From: Pomphorhynchus laevis
Taxonomy: Eukaryota; Acanthocephala; Palaeacanthocephala; Echinorhynchida; Pomphorhynchidae
DNA: 64,000 bases
Assembly: GCA_012934845.2 (NCBI GenBank)
Contig: WNNJ02000274.1
Location: 1-64,000 of the forward strand
Direction of reading: 5' to 3'
Part shown: piece by piece, positions 29,465 to 39,259 of the stretch
How positions within the stretch are numbered: position 1 is the stretch's first letter
How the letters are laid out: each line of letters opens with the position of its first letter
Position numbers and translations under genes: made by a program
The notes under the pieces: generated by a model
Database searches by the model: none
What the model was told of the DNA's origin: nothing
What the model saw: the letters and a program-made list of their open reading frames with translations, nothing else

Positions 29465-29590
29465 ATCTCGGCTGATCTGCTCTTCGCTCGATACAAAGGA
29501 CTTTGTAGTGTGGTAATATTGCTCAATCTTTCATTTGCATTCGACATTGTCGATAACAAAATCGTCTTTTTATTATTTCGTTTGTTATAA
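29465..29590 (+). mobile_element. LINE RT motif A fragment
   Basis: The frame reading VILLNLSFAFDIVDNKIVF matches motif A of CR1/L2-like LINEs (LLDLSAAFDTVDHKILL). It sits directly behind the right 0.7-kb repeat, in the position a third tandem LINE copy would occupy, and breaks off after about 120 bp into PLE-B sequence. Confidence 0.55.
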
Positions 29591-29594
29591 CAAA

Positions 29595-29965
29595 TTGTAT
29601 TAATGATAATTTGGCTTCAAAATCATTTAAACAATTTAAACTATATTACTATCAAAATGCAATCAAACAGAAAACAGTTGAATATATAAATTAACACAAT
29701 AATATTAAAATTAAATTTAAAATCATTGGATGAAAATTTTTTGGATTTATAATATATAATATACTTTGTATTAGAATCAGATACTTGATAGTTTTATCAG
29801 AGGAAATACATCATTAGCATGTATTTGGACCCGCTGCTATGCTGGGTCGAGGAATAGCGATTGTAACCTGATAGCATAGCAGTTCCTCCAGATGATCTCT
29901 AATTCTTATTCTGATACATTGTCTGTTATTTATTAATCAATTCATTAAAATTGACGTTTATTTTA
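29595..29965 (+). mobile_element. PLE-B fragment with terminal module
   Basis: RT tail remnants (ggcttcaaaatcatttaaac, gaatatataaattaacacaa) lead to the shared 3' end and the module at 29834-29905. This module has the stem CTGCTATGCT/AGCATAGCAG, which differs from other copies (CTGCTATGTT/AACATAGCAG) by a compensated base pair. The GAAA core is altered here. Confidence 0.65.
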
Positions 29966-30082
29966 AATTTCAATTTTTTATTTTAACTTGATTTAAATTA
30001 TAGAAAATCTAAAAACAATTATTTATTATTTAACTATTTAAATTTTATTTAGTATTATTTTTAATTTTTAAAGATCAGTTAC

Positions 30083-30795
30083 TTGAAATAAATAAAATAA
30101 CATTTTATATAATAATTCAATATTTAATTATTTATTTTTTATTTAACATCATTTTTAATATATAAATAGTATAAAATAAAATACGTAGACTCTGTTAAAA
30201 AATCCAAATACAAAATAGGAATTAATGTTATCCCATGCAAATATAATATGCTTAGGTAATTAAATTAATAAAACTTACTGATATTTTATAATAAGATATT
30301 TTATTTTATTAAAAGCCCGCAAGAGGTAGAAAATCTATAAAATTTTCGATTCCAGTTTGGAATCATCATCAAAAATTGTAATTAACTTGAACACTTATAA
30401 CTTTTTTTGCGAGAAAAGTTATAAGTGTTCAAGTATTTACAATTTCTGATGATGATTCCAAACTGGAATCGAAAATTTTATAGATTTTCTACCTCTTGCA
30501 TTTGTCTTGGCATTTGGATTTTGATAATTTAACAGTGACCCCAAACACCTTCCGTTTCAATGAAGCAGTATTTCGATATAAATTAAATAAAATTGTATAT
30601 AATAATTCACTATTTAATTATTTTCTATTCAATTATTTATCTTTAATTAACATCATTTTTTATTTATAAATAGTATAAAATACATAGACTCTGTTAAGAA
30701 ATCCAAATAAAAAATAGGAATTAATTTTATCCCATGCAAATATAATATGCTTAGGTAATTAAATTAATAAAACTTACTGATATTTTATAATTTTA
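30083..30795. repeat. Direct repeat pair (~215 bp) around a foldback
   Basis: Units 30083-30302 and 30570-30795 share gactctgtta(a/g)aaatccaa and tatcccatgcaaatataata, then gcttaggtaattaaattaat and further sequence. Between them lies the palindrome 30319-30499. Origin unknown; a tandem duplication later invaded by a foldback element would explain it. Confidence 0.75.
30319..30499. mobile_element. Palindromic MITE, ~85-bp arms
   Basis: gcaagaggtagaaaatctat through ttataactttt is repeated in inverse up to 30499 with very few mismatches and a loop of about 10 bases (ttttgcgaga). No coding capacity. The arm centre (aattaacttgaacacttata) is shared with the foldback at 23724-23853. Confidence 0.85.
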
Positions 30796-30869
30796 AACAT
30801 TTTAAACTTCGTGTTGAAGTAATCACATTAAATTTCGTATTAAAATATGATATTAGGTAAGAAAATTTT

Positions 30870-31650
30870 ATCAGAGTAAATACATTATTAGCACGTGTTT
30901 GGCTCTGCTGCTATGTTGGGTAGAGGAGTTAGGGGCCGAAAACTGATAACATAGCAGTTCCTCCTGATGACCTCTAATCCTGATTATGATACAACGTCTG
31001 TTATTTGTTAGTCAATTTATAAAAAATGACTTTTATTTTGAATTTCAATATTAATTTTTTTCATCTCACAAATGCAATCATGTTTAATTAAATTTTAATT
31101 TAATATAAATCGCGTAGTCTTAATAAAATTTACATGGACTTAAATATAAATTTCATAGTAGACTCAGTTATCTAATTTAATTTATATAGTTTAGATTTAT
31201 TTTTTAAGAGTTATGAACATATTCTAAAAAGTTTAATAATAAGTCAGCTATAATTATGATCCTATTACCTTTAGAGGGGACATTTTTTAATCGTCTAGAT
31301 ATAGATCAAATCAGCTAACTGAGTCTACTTATTTAATATAATTATAAAATCAACAAAACATAATAATGCTAAATCAAAATTTAATAATTAAATAATAAAA
31401 TAAATAATTGTTTTAATATTTTTTATAATTAAAATCAAGTTAAAATTAAAAATTGAAATTTAAAATAAAAGTCAATTTTTATGAATTGACTAATAAATAA
31501 CAGACGTTGTATCAGAATAAGGAATTAGAGGTCATCAGGAGGAACTGCTATGGTATCAGGTTTCGACCTCTAACTTTTCTACCCAGCTTAGCAGCGGGGT
31601 CAAATACGTGTTAAGGACGTATTTCCTCTGATTAAATTTAATTATATAGT
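30870..31650. repeat. Foldback composite, inverse copy of 16240-16930
   Basis: PLE-B modules in + (30908-30978) and - (31525-31600) orientation enclose AT-rich DNA and the 173-bp MITE at 31157-31329. The sequence is nearly the reverse complement of 16240-16930, including the MITE. The + module is the clearest copy: GGGTA, GAGGA, GTTAGGGG, GAAA (30938-30941), CTGATGA (30964-30970), CCTCTAAT. Confidence 0.7.
31157..31329. mobile_element. MITE with agtagactcagtta termini, second copy
   Basis: 173 bp, inverse copy of 16532-16704, bounded by agtagactcagttatct and agctaactgagtctact. Same length to the base, which fixes the element's limits. Confidence 0.7.
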
Positions 31651-31664
31651 ATCTTGTTCTAACA

Positions 31665-31790
31665 CAAGGTATATTATTTATTATTCATCCATAAATATTT
31701 TCCGCTAATGATTATTAACTTATTTTTAAAATTAGTGTGTTGATTTATATATTTTACTATTTTCTGCTTGATGTTATTTTTAACATCAAG
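31665..31790 (-). mobile_element. PLE-B 3' tail joined to a LINE relic
   Basis: Minus-strand KNNIKQKIVKYINQHTNFKN and ISGKYLW tail of PLE-B. The frame runs directly into LINE nuclease sequence (ARLDV) at about 31795, marking an insertion or recombination junction. Confidence 0.65.
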
Positions 31791-32170
31791 TCTCGCTTTT
31801 TCTTTAAGTCTCGCTTCACGATCAATAGTTGTACCGTGATTTTGGAAGCATATTTCATCATGCAGAGGGGATAGTTTTGCCTCGATTGCTACGTTATGAC
31901 AACATTCGGATAATCTAAAAAATAACAGACGGCATCGTGTCTCATTGATGGCAAGCCGCCTAAAGGGCACGAGAAAGTGTGTGATATCGAGTTTTGTTCT
32001 TTACATTGGCAGTATTTCTGTGATGAGGGATGGAGAAATCCGTATCTGGTGGCTAGTGCATTTTGAAAGACTGTATTATTTATTCTGGAAGAAGAACTGT
32101 TTGTTGGGTATGTTGACAACCACGAAGATGATCCAGATACTGATGCATGCTCGATGGCATTCTTGAGAGT
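31791..32170 (-). mobile_element. RLE-2-type LINE nuclease relic
   Basis: Frame 31889-32119 reads RINNTVFQNALATRYGFLHP, CQCKEQNSISHTFSCPLGGL, PSMRHDAVCYFL: a C-x-C...H...C knuckle followed by GG...RHDAV. Frame 31674-31970 continues CHNVAIEAKLSPLHDEICFQ and EARLKEKARLDV. These match the RHNEIRD...ARLDV region of RLE-2. A frameshift lies between them; both ends of the element are missing. Confidence 0.6.
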
Positions 32171-32179
32171 TGGGTCGAC

Positions 32180-32300
32180 CTGATTTATAATTTAAAATAT
32201 GCATCTATTAAATTATTTAAATGATTTTCCTCCTTTTAAATACTTTTGATTTCGGACTTTGATAGTTGAATTTGTGTTAGATAGGCCTTATAGTTATTAT
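32180..32300 (-). mobile_element. PLE-B scrap
   Basis: aaatatgcatctattaaatt with atttaaatgatttt, and tttaaatacttttgattt, match the minus-strand copy at 44560-45100 with internal deletion. Too short for coding. Confidence 0.45.
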
Positions 32301-32469
32301 GGAATATAATTTATTTTATGTGGCAAATGTGTGCGGAGCCACTTACAGGTCAACCAAATAATAAAAAAGTGAAAATCGACATCAAATTTAGTACTGAACA
32401 TTTCTAGAAATGTGTAAAGTATGCAATGTGTCAGTTTTATCGTTTACATTGCCGACAATGGATTTTTGT

Positions 32470-33255
32470 TTTTAAGGACAAGATATATACGCCAGAGAGA
32501 CAGATGTAAAATGAAGATAGATCAGGTCAATCATTGCCGAGGGAGAGAAGTTGGATTGAAAAGAATTTTTTAAAAGTATGAGCAGAGGAAGTGGGTGAAT
32601 GTCAATGGAATTCAGTCCCATGCTCGTTGCCCGGAAAAATGGTATGCGCGTAATACATAAGTAGTGTAATATAATGGAATGGCTAAGAAACATATGTGAC
32701 AGATCAGAATAAAACGAAAGAGCATGATAAGTTCGTTTCATAAGGTGCGAACGAACAGGAAGAATGTAATCATAAATAGTGGTCAACTCAGTGTCAAATA
32801 AAGAGGATAACTGATTAGTAGTTAGTTGAAAACTAAGCGGCAAGGTCAGTTAGGGTAAGGAGATTCTGGAAATATGATCATCGGATTGCAATTTGTTACA
32901 TGAACGGGATGAGTATTCTATATGGGAAGATATTTATGCATCTAGATTGAGGCAGTATAATGGATACGAAAATCCGGGGTCATAGGTGGAAAAGAGTAAA
33001 GCAGTTCAGGATGAGTAGGTAAAGGAATGCAGTCGAGAGCTCCACCAATAATATAAGTTGTATGAGAAGATATTATGGAGTAATTGTAATCATTGAAAAA
33101 TTTGACTATAGGATGGGTAGGACAATCTAAACAGATGTTAAAATCACTAAATAAATAGTAGAGATGTGGGTGAGGGAACTGGGTGAGAATAAATCAAAAA
33201 GTTTTACAAAGAAAGAGGTGGAAGGAGTACTATAACCGGGGCGGTATTTGATAGC
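32470..33255 (-). mobile_element. CR1/L2-like LINE: endonuclease end and linker, broken
   Basis: Minus-strand frames show KYRPGYSTPSTSFFVKLFDL, then YYLFSDFNICLDCPTHPIVK and SSHTTYIIGGALDCI, i.e. the GDFN...H...LD blocks of an APE-type endonuclease. The frame 32472-32843 follows with LTTIYDYILPVRSHLMKR, the linker before RT. Several frame changes. It could be the 5' half of the same family whose 3' half is at 27530-28755 on the other strand. Confidence 0.5.
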
Positions 33256-33278
33256 GAGGTTTTGACACTGATCCATTA

Positions 33279-33374
33279 TTGATAAATAATTATTGGAGCT
33301 GGATCAAAGGAAAGACGAAATTATTTTTGATATTTCGTCTTTCCTTTGATCCAGCTCCAATAATTATTTATCAA
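33279..33374. mobile_element. Perfect 96-bp palindrome (MITE, ggagctggatcaaagg family)
   Basis: Two 43-bp arms, ttgataaataattattggag onward to agacgaaat, pair perfectly around a 10-base loop (tatttttgat). A longer relative with the same outer arms is at 53218-53375. A perfect hairpin this long implies recent formation or strong size constraint. Confidence 0.9.
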
Positions 33375-33437
33375 GTAAAGTTCTAATAGTCAATTGCAAT
33401 GTTTTCATCTCTTTAATTCTACAATGTCTACTGTCTC

Positions 33438-33562
33438 ATAAATGCCATTTTGTCTTGCAACACTATGTACTAATAATTGGTGAAGGATTACTGGAGCTGG
33501 ATCAACAAGAAAGTGAAAAATTTTATTTGATAGAAGAGGGTTGCAAACACAAAATGGCATTT
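33438..33562. mobile_element. Small MITE with aaatgccattttgt termini
   Basis: 125 bp bounded by aaatgccattttgtcttgca and its inverted partner gcaaacacaaaatggcattt. No coding capacity. The interior holds a second ctggagctggatcaa block like the neighbouring palindrome. Confidence 0.65.
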
Positions 33563-34310
33563 GTGATTTGTAAAATTTGTAATTTTAACAGAAAATTCAA
33601 CACATTTTTTGTGACATTTTATGTAAGCAAAACAATTCAGATTAGCTTACTGAGTCTACTTATTTTATATTATTTATAGATTTAAAAAAATGTTTAATAT
33701 AATTTAAATAATTTAATAATAAGTAATTAAATAATAAATAATTGTAAATAATAATTATTGAATAAAGTAAGTTGTCTATCCAGAATAATTATATAAACAG
33801 AATAACATTTTAAAATACTTATTTATGAATAATTATGCATGGACGATCATGCAAAATAAGTCCCTTGAATTATTTCGTATAAGCATAAGCGTCCAATATA
33901 AATTAGATTAGCTTAATGAGTCTACGTATTTTATATTATTTATAAATAAAAATAATGCTAAATAAAATTTAAATAATCGAATAAAAATAATTAAATAATT
34001 AATTAAACATATAACTTAAATACTTATAACTCAAGAGAATTACGCTAATGTAGATTAATATATAGTCGTTATAAACACGAAAGAATCTGAAAACATTTGT
34101 ACACAATTAGAAGCTTCTAAAATGTACTTTGTATATGACTTTTATAAGATATCAATTATACGAAAGCGTTATAGTGCTGTGATATATAGTCGAAATTAAA
34201 TTTCATAAATGCATTCAATTCAGTTGATCAGTTTCGAAAATCAGTATATTTTTTGCAAGCAGTATCCATCGCTTTTATGTAATCTTTAAAAAGTTGAAAT
34301 TTAAAGTAAA
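33563..34310. other. AT-rich interval with two agtctac-type MITE ends
   Basis: Two copies of a gattagcttantgagtctac block (33637 and 33904) in the same orientation, each followed by tattttatattatttata. The rest, including 34020-34300, is AT-rich without coding potential or repeats I can name. Confidence 0.5.
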
Positions 34311-34480
34311 AGTCAATTTTATAAGTTGAATAATAAATAACAGACTAAGCATACGAATAAGGATTAGAGGTCATAATAAGGAGCTGCTATGTTAGCAGGT
34401 TTCGACGCCTATTCCTCGACTAAGTCTAGCAGCAGAGCGAAATGAATGATCATGCTGTCCTTCATCAGATGAATAATAAA
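34310..34480 (-). mobile_element. PLE-B terminal module, degenerate (-)
   Basis: Reading the minus strand: AGTCGAGGAA, GTCGAAACCTG, AACATAGCAG and TATGACCTCTAAT are present, but the CTGATGA core is lost (TTATTATGA). Solo terminus without coding sequence. Confidence 0.6.
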
Positions 34481-34728
34481 TAATAATTAGTAATAAATTT
34501 AAATTAACATTTGTCAATTATTTGACAGAAATTCTTTCATATTAAATTCAAATAAATTTTTTATATAGTTATTACAATAACAAAGAAGCAGAAATTATCC
34601 TTTATTTGATTAAAAAATTCTATATTTCGATAGCTCCTGCTATCATCTTAGGATTATATCGACTTAGGTGCAGGTTTAAGTCCGGACTCATTACCAGAGT
34701 CTGCTAATTATTAATTATAAATAATTCT

Positions 34729-35041
34729 AATAATAGAATTATCAGCTTTTCCAACTTGAAGCCACAACCTTCTGACAACCGAGGTGTTGACATTCCCTTG
34801 TCTACGATAACAACTATAATAATTAATAATTATTATAATTATTATTATTTTATTAAAATCATAAATATTATTGCATTTATATAGGTTCCCGCAAATGGGC
34901 CTTAATTTACAATTTTAAAGAAAAAAACCTCACCATGCCAGTTTTAATATTCAAAAAGTCACTAAATTATTCTTCCTGAATTAAGCATAAATCCCTTTAA
35001 GGACGATTTAAAGCTGATCGAGCTCTACGGAGCTCGATCAG
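34729..35041 (+). repeat. Inner inverted repeat, left arm (313 bp)
   Basis: Pairs with 36615-36927 over its full length with only isolated mismatches. Ends at the palindrome ctgatcgagctctacggagc. Contains an AT-rich aataattattataattatta core. Confidence 0.85.
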
Positions 35042-35217
35042 CTTTAAATCGATTGTGCTAGCGCCTAAAAACATTCAATCGAGCAATGACATGATCGTTG
35101 TATATGTATCCATTTTTGTTGAAGAGATCTTAGGAGAGCAACAAATGCGATCTGTAGCTCTGAACGACCGATTTGTGTGAGACGAGTAACTGTCTCGATC
35201 AACGAACGTACATCAGA

Positions 35218-36180
35218 TTAAATATGCGCTTTTAAAAAGTCATCCTTTCCAATGGGAGACCCCAAGATAGACATGCCATCCATGTCAACAGAAATTTGAA
35301 AGTCATCAAATAAAGCCTGAAGCGTTTTAGCTATACATCCATTTCCGTATAGCCGACATTTCGCAGGATTAACGAAGAAACTATATGACGGTCCAATTTT
35401 TCGTAACAGTTCAAACACCATCTTCACTGTATCAAGATCACCGACCAGATTGCCGGAGTATGATTTCAACTCAATTGTCAATGACGTCGAGTTTCTATAG
35501 AAGTTCGACAGAACATTCGATAGTGCAGGGCATATTTGTGGCATGTTGGTCAGAGCAGTTTTCCTGTTGATTCGATTAAATGCATTATCTGCATCAATAG
35601 TCAAGACCACCGAATTTGGTTTACTCGATAACAAATCACGTAAGGCATGGACTACACATTCAGTACATGCGCGCTGACCAGCACTAAACTGTGTTTTACC
35701 GCATATCTGTTGTAGCTGTGGCCGTGCAACATCAAGTATGACTTTCGATATGATACGTATTGAGACATCACCTATTCCAATTGGACGCACACCTGGATTC
35801 TTACTTAATGCTATAAGGCGGCTTGTCGTAAAAGCTTTGATCGACTCATCAGAAACTTCGTTAGTCGCGATTCATTGAGCAAACAATGCTAACACATCGG
35901 CTAGTTGTTGTGACTCCGTATATGGAGCACTAGTTGTTGTGACTAGTGCTTCCTCATGTATGTCAGCTGGTTGTGGATGCTTATCAATAAGTATCTGTCT
36001 CACTGATTTACCACATGTTAAAGTATCCATGCCTATCGGCACGCCTTCTCCAGACTCTGTCTTGATTAATTTCATCGCTGCCGTTATCTTACCATTGAGA
36101 ACAAGCTTCCGAAATAGTTTCGTGGTATCGTTGGTTATATTGTTGTGTGATTTGTCACGTAAAGGCGCTGGATATATCTA
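35218..36180 (-). mobile_element. RLE-2-like LINE reverse transcriptase fragment
   Basis: Frame 35218-35790 (190 aa) reads MRPIGIGDVSIRIISKVILD, FSAGQRACTECVVHALRDLL, motif A VLTIDADNAFNRINRKTALT; then a deletion joins the region before motif B to ...GNLVGDLDTVKMVFELL, so motif B and the YADD core are lost. Frame 35872-36075 upstream gives SVRQILIDKHPQPADIHEEA. It is a relative of RLE-2 (AGQRCGSEYIVRSLR, DAKNAFNCVNRK). It is trapped between the inverted repeats. Confidence 0.65.
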
Positions 36181-36614
36181 GCTTCGTTTAATAGAGATGA
36201 GATGTCTCCAGAGGACCAGCTAGCGAGACGTCTTGCTAATAAAGCCTTGAGCTTTCGCGTATTCGAATATCCACTACGTTGTAGAACTAATTGACAAAGT
36301 GATATTGCACGTATGAGTGAATCCGTGTTTGATGATGATCCCTCATATATTCGAGTAAGTTCAGCGATTTAGATTTTCGATTCACAACAACGTGTCAATC
36401 CAAACAGATTAGGTTTCCATAGAATTACCTCATCGTACATTTCATCCATTTAGACAGCCTTCTTGGTTGGAACGTGGCAGACCCTGTGAAAATCAGGAAA
36501 TTATCGCCCTCTAGTGTAGGTACTTCTAGTCGATATGAGCAGTTCCTAGCAAGGCAGTCTATGCACGATTGTCCAGACCTTGCGCATTTACACCCCTTGC
36601 ACCTCTATTTATAA

Positions 36615-36927
36615 CTGATCGAGCTCCGTAGAGCTCGATCAGCTTTAAATCGTCCTTAAAGGGATTTATGCTTAATTCAGGAAGAATAATTTAGTGACTT
36701 TTTGAATATTAAAACTGGCATGGTGAGGTTTTTTTCTTTAAAATTGTAAATTAAGGCCCATTTGCGGGAACCTATATAAATGCAATAATATTTATGATTT
36801 TAATAAAATAATAATAATTATAATAATTATTAATTATTATAGTTGTTATCGTAGACAAGGGAATGTCAACACCTCGGTTGTCAGAAGGTTGTGGCTTCAA
36901 GTTGGAAAAGCTGATAATTCTATTATT
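36615..36927 (-). repeat. Inner inverted repeat, right arm (313 bp)
   Basis: Inverse partner of 34729-35041, equal in length. Starts with ctgatcgagctccgtagagc, itself a hairpin. Confidence 0.85.
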
Positions 36928-37190
36928 GCGTATCCTAAATGAGTGTGACAGATCGGCTGTAGTCTATCGTGCAATTGTTTCCGTAGCTGTCGCTGAGCGT
37001 CACGTTCGGTCGTTAACAGATCTGGACTGATGTACACATGGTTAAAACGCGATGTGTATTTTAACGGGTGTGCATTAGCAATAACAGAGGCTACACATGC
37101 ATCATCTAGAGATACTATAAGCCAGGGAGGTATATCAGTTCTTTTGGATACCAGATTTCGCAGACTCTGGTAATAAGTCCGGACTTAAAC
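36928..37190 (-). pseudogene. ORF1-like fragment on the right flank of the inverted repeat
   Basis: The minus strand has an open stretch PPWLIVSLDDACVASVIANA, HPLKYTSRFNHVYISPDLLT, TERDAQRQLRKQLHDRLQ. The YISPDLT.ER...LR.ELK pattern is common at the end of ORF1-type proteins of LINEs. It ends shortly inside the inner arm. The parent element is unknown. Confidence 0.45.
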
Positions 37191-38010
37191 CTGCAACTAA
37201 GTCGATTTGATTAGACCCAAACCCACATCTTATTTCCATTTTAGCAACACTAAATAAATCATATTGTCTTCTCATATATAACGTAGAAGGTCTTAAATCT
37301 CCTCTCCATGATGGAATATCTGATTACTTCGAATCTTACGACTTTATTGTATTGTTAGTAACGTTTTACACTACCCATTTATCTCTGAACGGTTTCTACA
37401 CATTCGAATGGTCCTTACTTCGCAAAAATAAGCCGGTTTCATGCGTGTTTCACTCACACTTAATTCCAGTTCAGCCTAAACCGAACCTATCTCGCTTCAG
37501 TCGACTTATTTAGCCTTCTTTAATATACCACTCTAAAATCAAGTACGCTATAAATATTAGTTTATTTGGTGACTTGGAAAATAGTTACACCATCATTTGC
37601 AATACACTGCTGGCTACTTGTACTATACGATCTAACTTTTCAACCTCTTTCATATTTCAATGTAAGCCAACGCAGATCAAAACCGCTTCTCGCATATCGC
37701 TCGCTAAGTGGGCAGTTCATTTTAAGAACCTTCTACACTTTAATTCAAACATGTATCTCCCCTTTCGACTAATCTAATGAGCCTTCTTACTTACGGTAAT
37801 TTCGATCCACTCAATTCACCATTTACTACTGAAGAGCTAGAAATATCCATGTTTTGTATGACTTCTAACAAAGCCGCCGGGCCAAAGTACTTTATATATC
37901 AAAGTACTTTACAAAGGAAAGGTGATCTATCCTCCGCCGACTCTTATCGTGGCATCACCCTTCTCAACCTTGCATAAAAATTTTTCATACACATCCTCGC
38001 TAATCGATTA

Positions 38011-38664
38011 ATGTCATTGCGCGAATCCTTACTTCCACCAGAGCAATTTGGCTTTCGTCGCGGCCGCTCTACCATCGACGCTATCAAGGTGGATCGCCAT
38101 AAGGTAAAATTATACTTTGCTCAAAAATCTTCCATTTACACCATATTCATAGACTTTAAGAAAGCTTTCGACTCTATTAACCGTGAACTTCTGCTGAATA
38201 GAATCGATGCTCAAGCCGACGTCTTTGGTCGCTTCCTTCATATTCTCTGCTCAATTTTACGTCCGAACACACTCTGCGTCTTCGATGGCCTTCAATTCTC
38301 CGAGCCTAAAAACGCAAACCGCGGAGTCATTCAAGATGACTCATTGAGCCCACTGTTATTCTCCTTCTTTTTAGCGGATCTACCTTCATGTCTTCGTGTA
38401 AACTCCATAGATATCATATCAGTTCTTTATGCTGATGATCTTGCCATCATATCTCGTGATCTCATGGAATCGCAGCTTTCTCTCAACGCATCAGATGCAT
38501 TCTGCAGAATAAATCACTTGGAGGTGAATATTGAGAAATCGAAAATTATAAAATTCCTTAAGGGAGGCCCGATTCGCCGGTCAGACAAGCTATTACATAA
38601 TAATCACCCTCTAGAATTCTGTAAGAACTGCACCTACTTAGGTATTATGATTTCATCCAGATAG
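38011..38664 (+). CDS. LINE-J reverse transcriptase
   Basis: 217 residues: LLPPEQFGFRRGRSTIDAI, motif A YTIFIDFKKAFDSINREL, motif B RGVIQDDSLSPLLFSFFLA (QDD instead of QGD), motif C VLYADDLAIIS, then EVNIEKSKIIKFLKGG and CKNCTYLGIMISS. The altered G in motif B may abolish activity. The stop after the ISSR block is in-frame with continuing thumb sequence. Confidence 0.75.
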   Translation: MSLRESLLPPEQFGFRRGRSTIDAIKVDRHKVKLYFAQKSSIYTIFIDFKKAFDSINRELLLNRIDAQADVFGRFLHILCSILRPNTLCVFDGLQFSEPKNANRGVIQDDSLSPLLFSFFLADLPSCLRVNSIDIISVLYADDLAIISRDLMESQLSLNASDAFCRINHLEVNIEKSKIIKFLKGGPIRRSDKLLHNNHPLEFCKNCTYLGIMISSR

Positions 38665-38775
38665 TCGTTCCAACTTTATCTTGACCGCAAAGCATCTAAA
38701 GTTGCAATTGCGACCTCTCATGCTTCCAACATTGGTTCACTCTCATTCGAAGGTGCTATTCGCTACTTCCGTATT

Positions 38776-39093
38776 ATGCTTCTTCCTATAATTCAATATG
38801 GATTACCTGCATTCTGGGAAGATTTGTGTACGTCTAAGTTTGCCCAAATCGACAGGTGCCAATGGAGATTTGTTAAACGCGTTATAGGTGTCTCTCCTAA
38901 ATCTTCTTCTACTGCTGTAGCAGCGATTTCAAAGCTCCAACCTTGTTCTGTGTTTCTTTGTAATCATCTCCATCTTCCTAGAACAGCTAAATTCTGCCAT
39001 CATCTCGAAAACCTTGAAGCAAAATTATCTTTGCTTAACCCAGACATATACCTGACCCCTGCATTTATTCAAATCAATTGGCGAAATCCATGA
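38776..39093 (+). pseudogene. LINE-J thumb and C-terminal part
   Basis: LLPIIQYGLPAFWEDLC and CQWRFVKRVIGVSPKSSST match KWRFVNKVLGVSPKIHST in the minus-strand copy at 47548-48108. It continues with stops to about 39255. No RNase H is visible in frame. Confidence 0.65.
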
Positions 39094-39259
39094 ACACAAA
39101 AATATCCTCTTACTTGGAGAGTTTCTCTTCATGGGTACCATGATAAATTTTGCTCCATACGTAGCCCCTTCATAACCGCACATCAACATGCATCTGTATG
39201 TATTGCCTTTAATCATGTAATTCTTTGCTGCACGTGTTTGACTGCCCTCATCTTTCAAA

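Larger units (their letters stand above)
34660..37204. mobile_element. Nested inverted-repeat element carrying an RLE LINE piece
   Basis: Outer arms 34660-34704 and 37160-37204 (45 bp, few mismatches) and inner arms 34729-35041 and 36615-36927 (313 bp each, near perfect) enclose 1.57 kb of LINE sequence. The inner ends of both arms form their own hairpin, e.g. a 21-bp stem with TACG loop at 35005-35050. The right side has 232 bp between inner and outer arm (36928-37159) that the left side lacks, so the palindrome is asymmetric. No transposase is seen. It may be a foldback transposon or an inverted duplication of LINE 5' sequence. Confidence 0.7.

Noticed and set aside
34660-37204. Polinton or classical TIR transposon
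   Set aside because: No transposase, integrase, polymerase or capsid-type gene lies between the arms; the content is LINE RT. Left as a foldback or inverted duplication.
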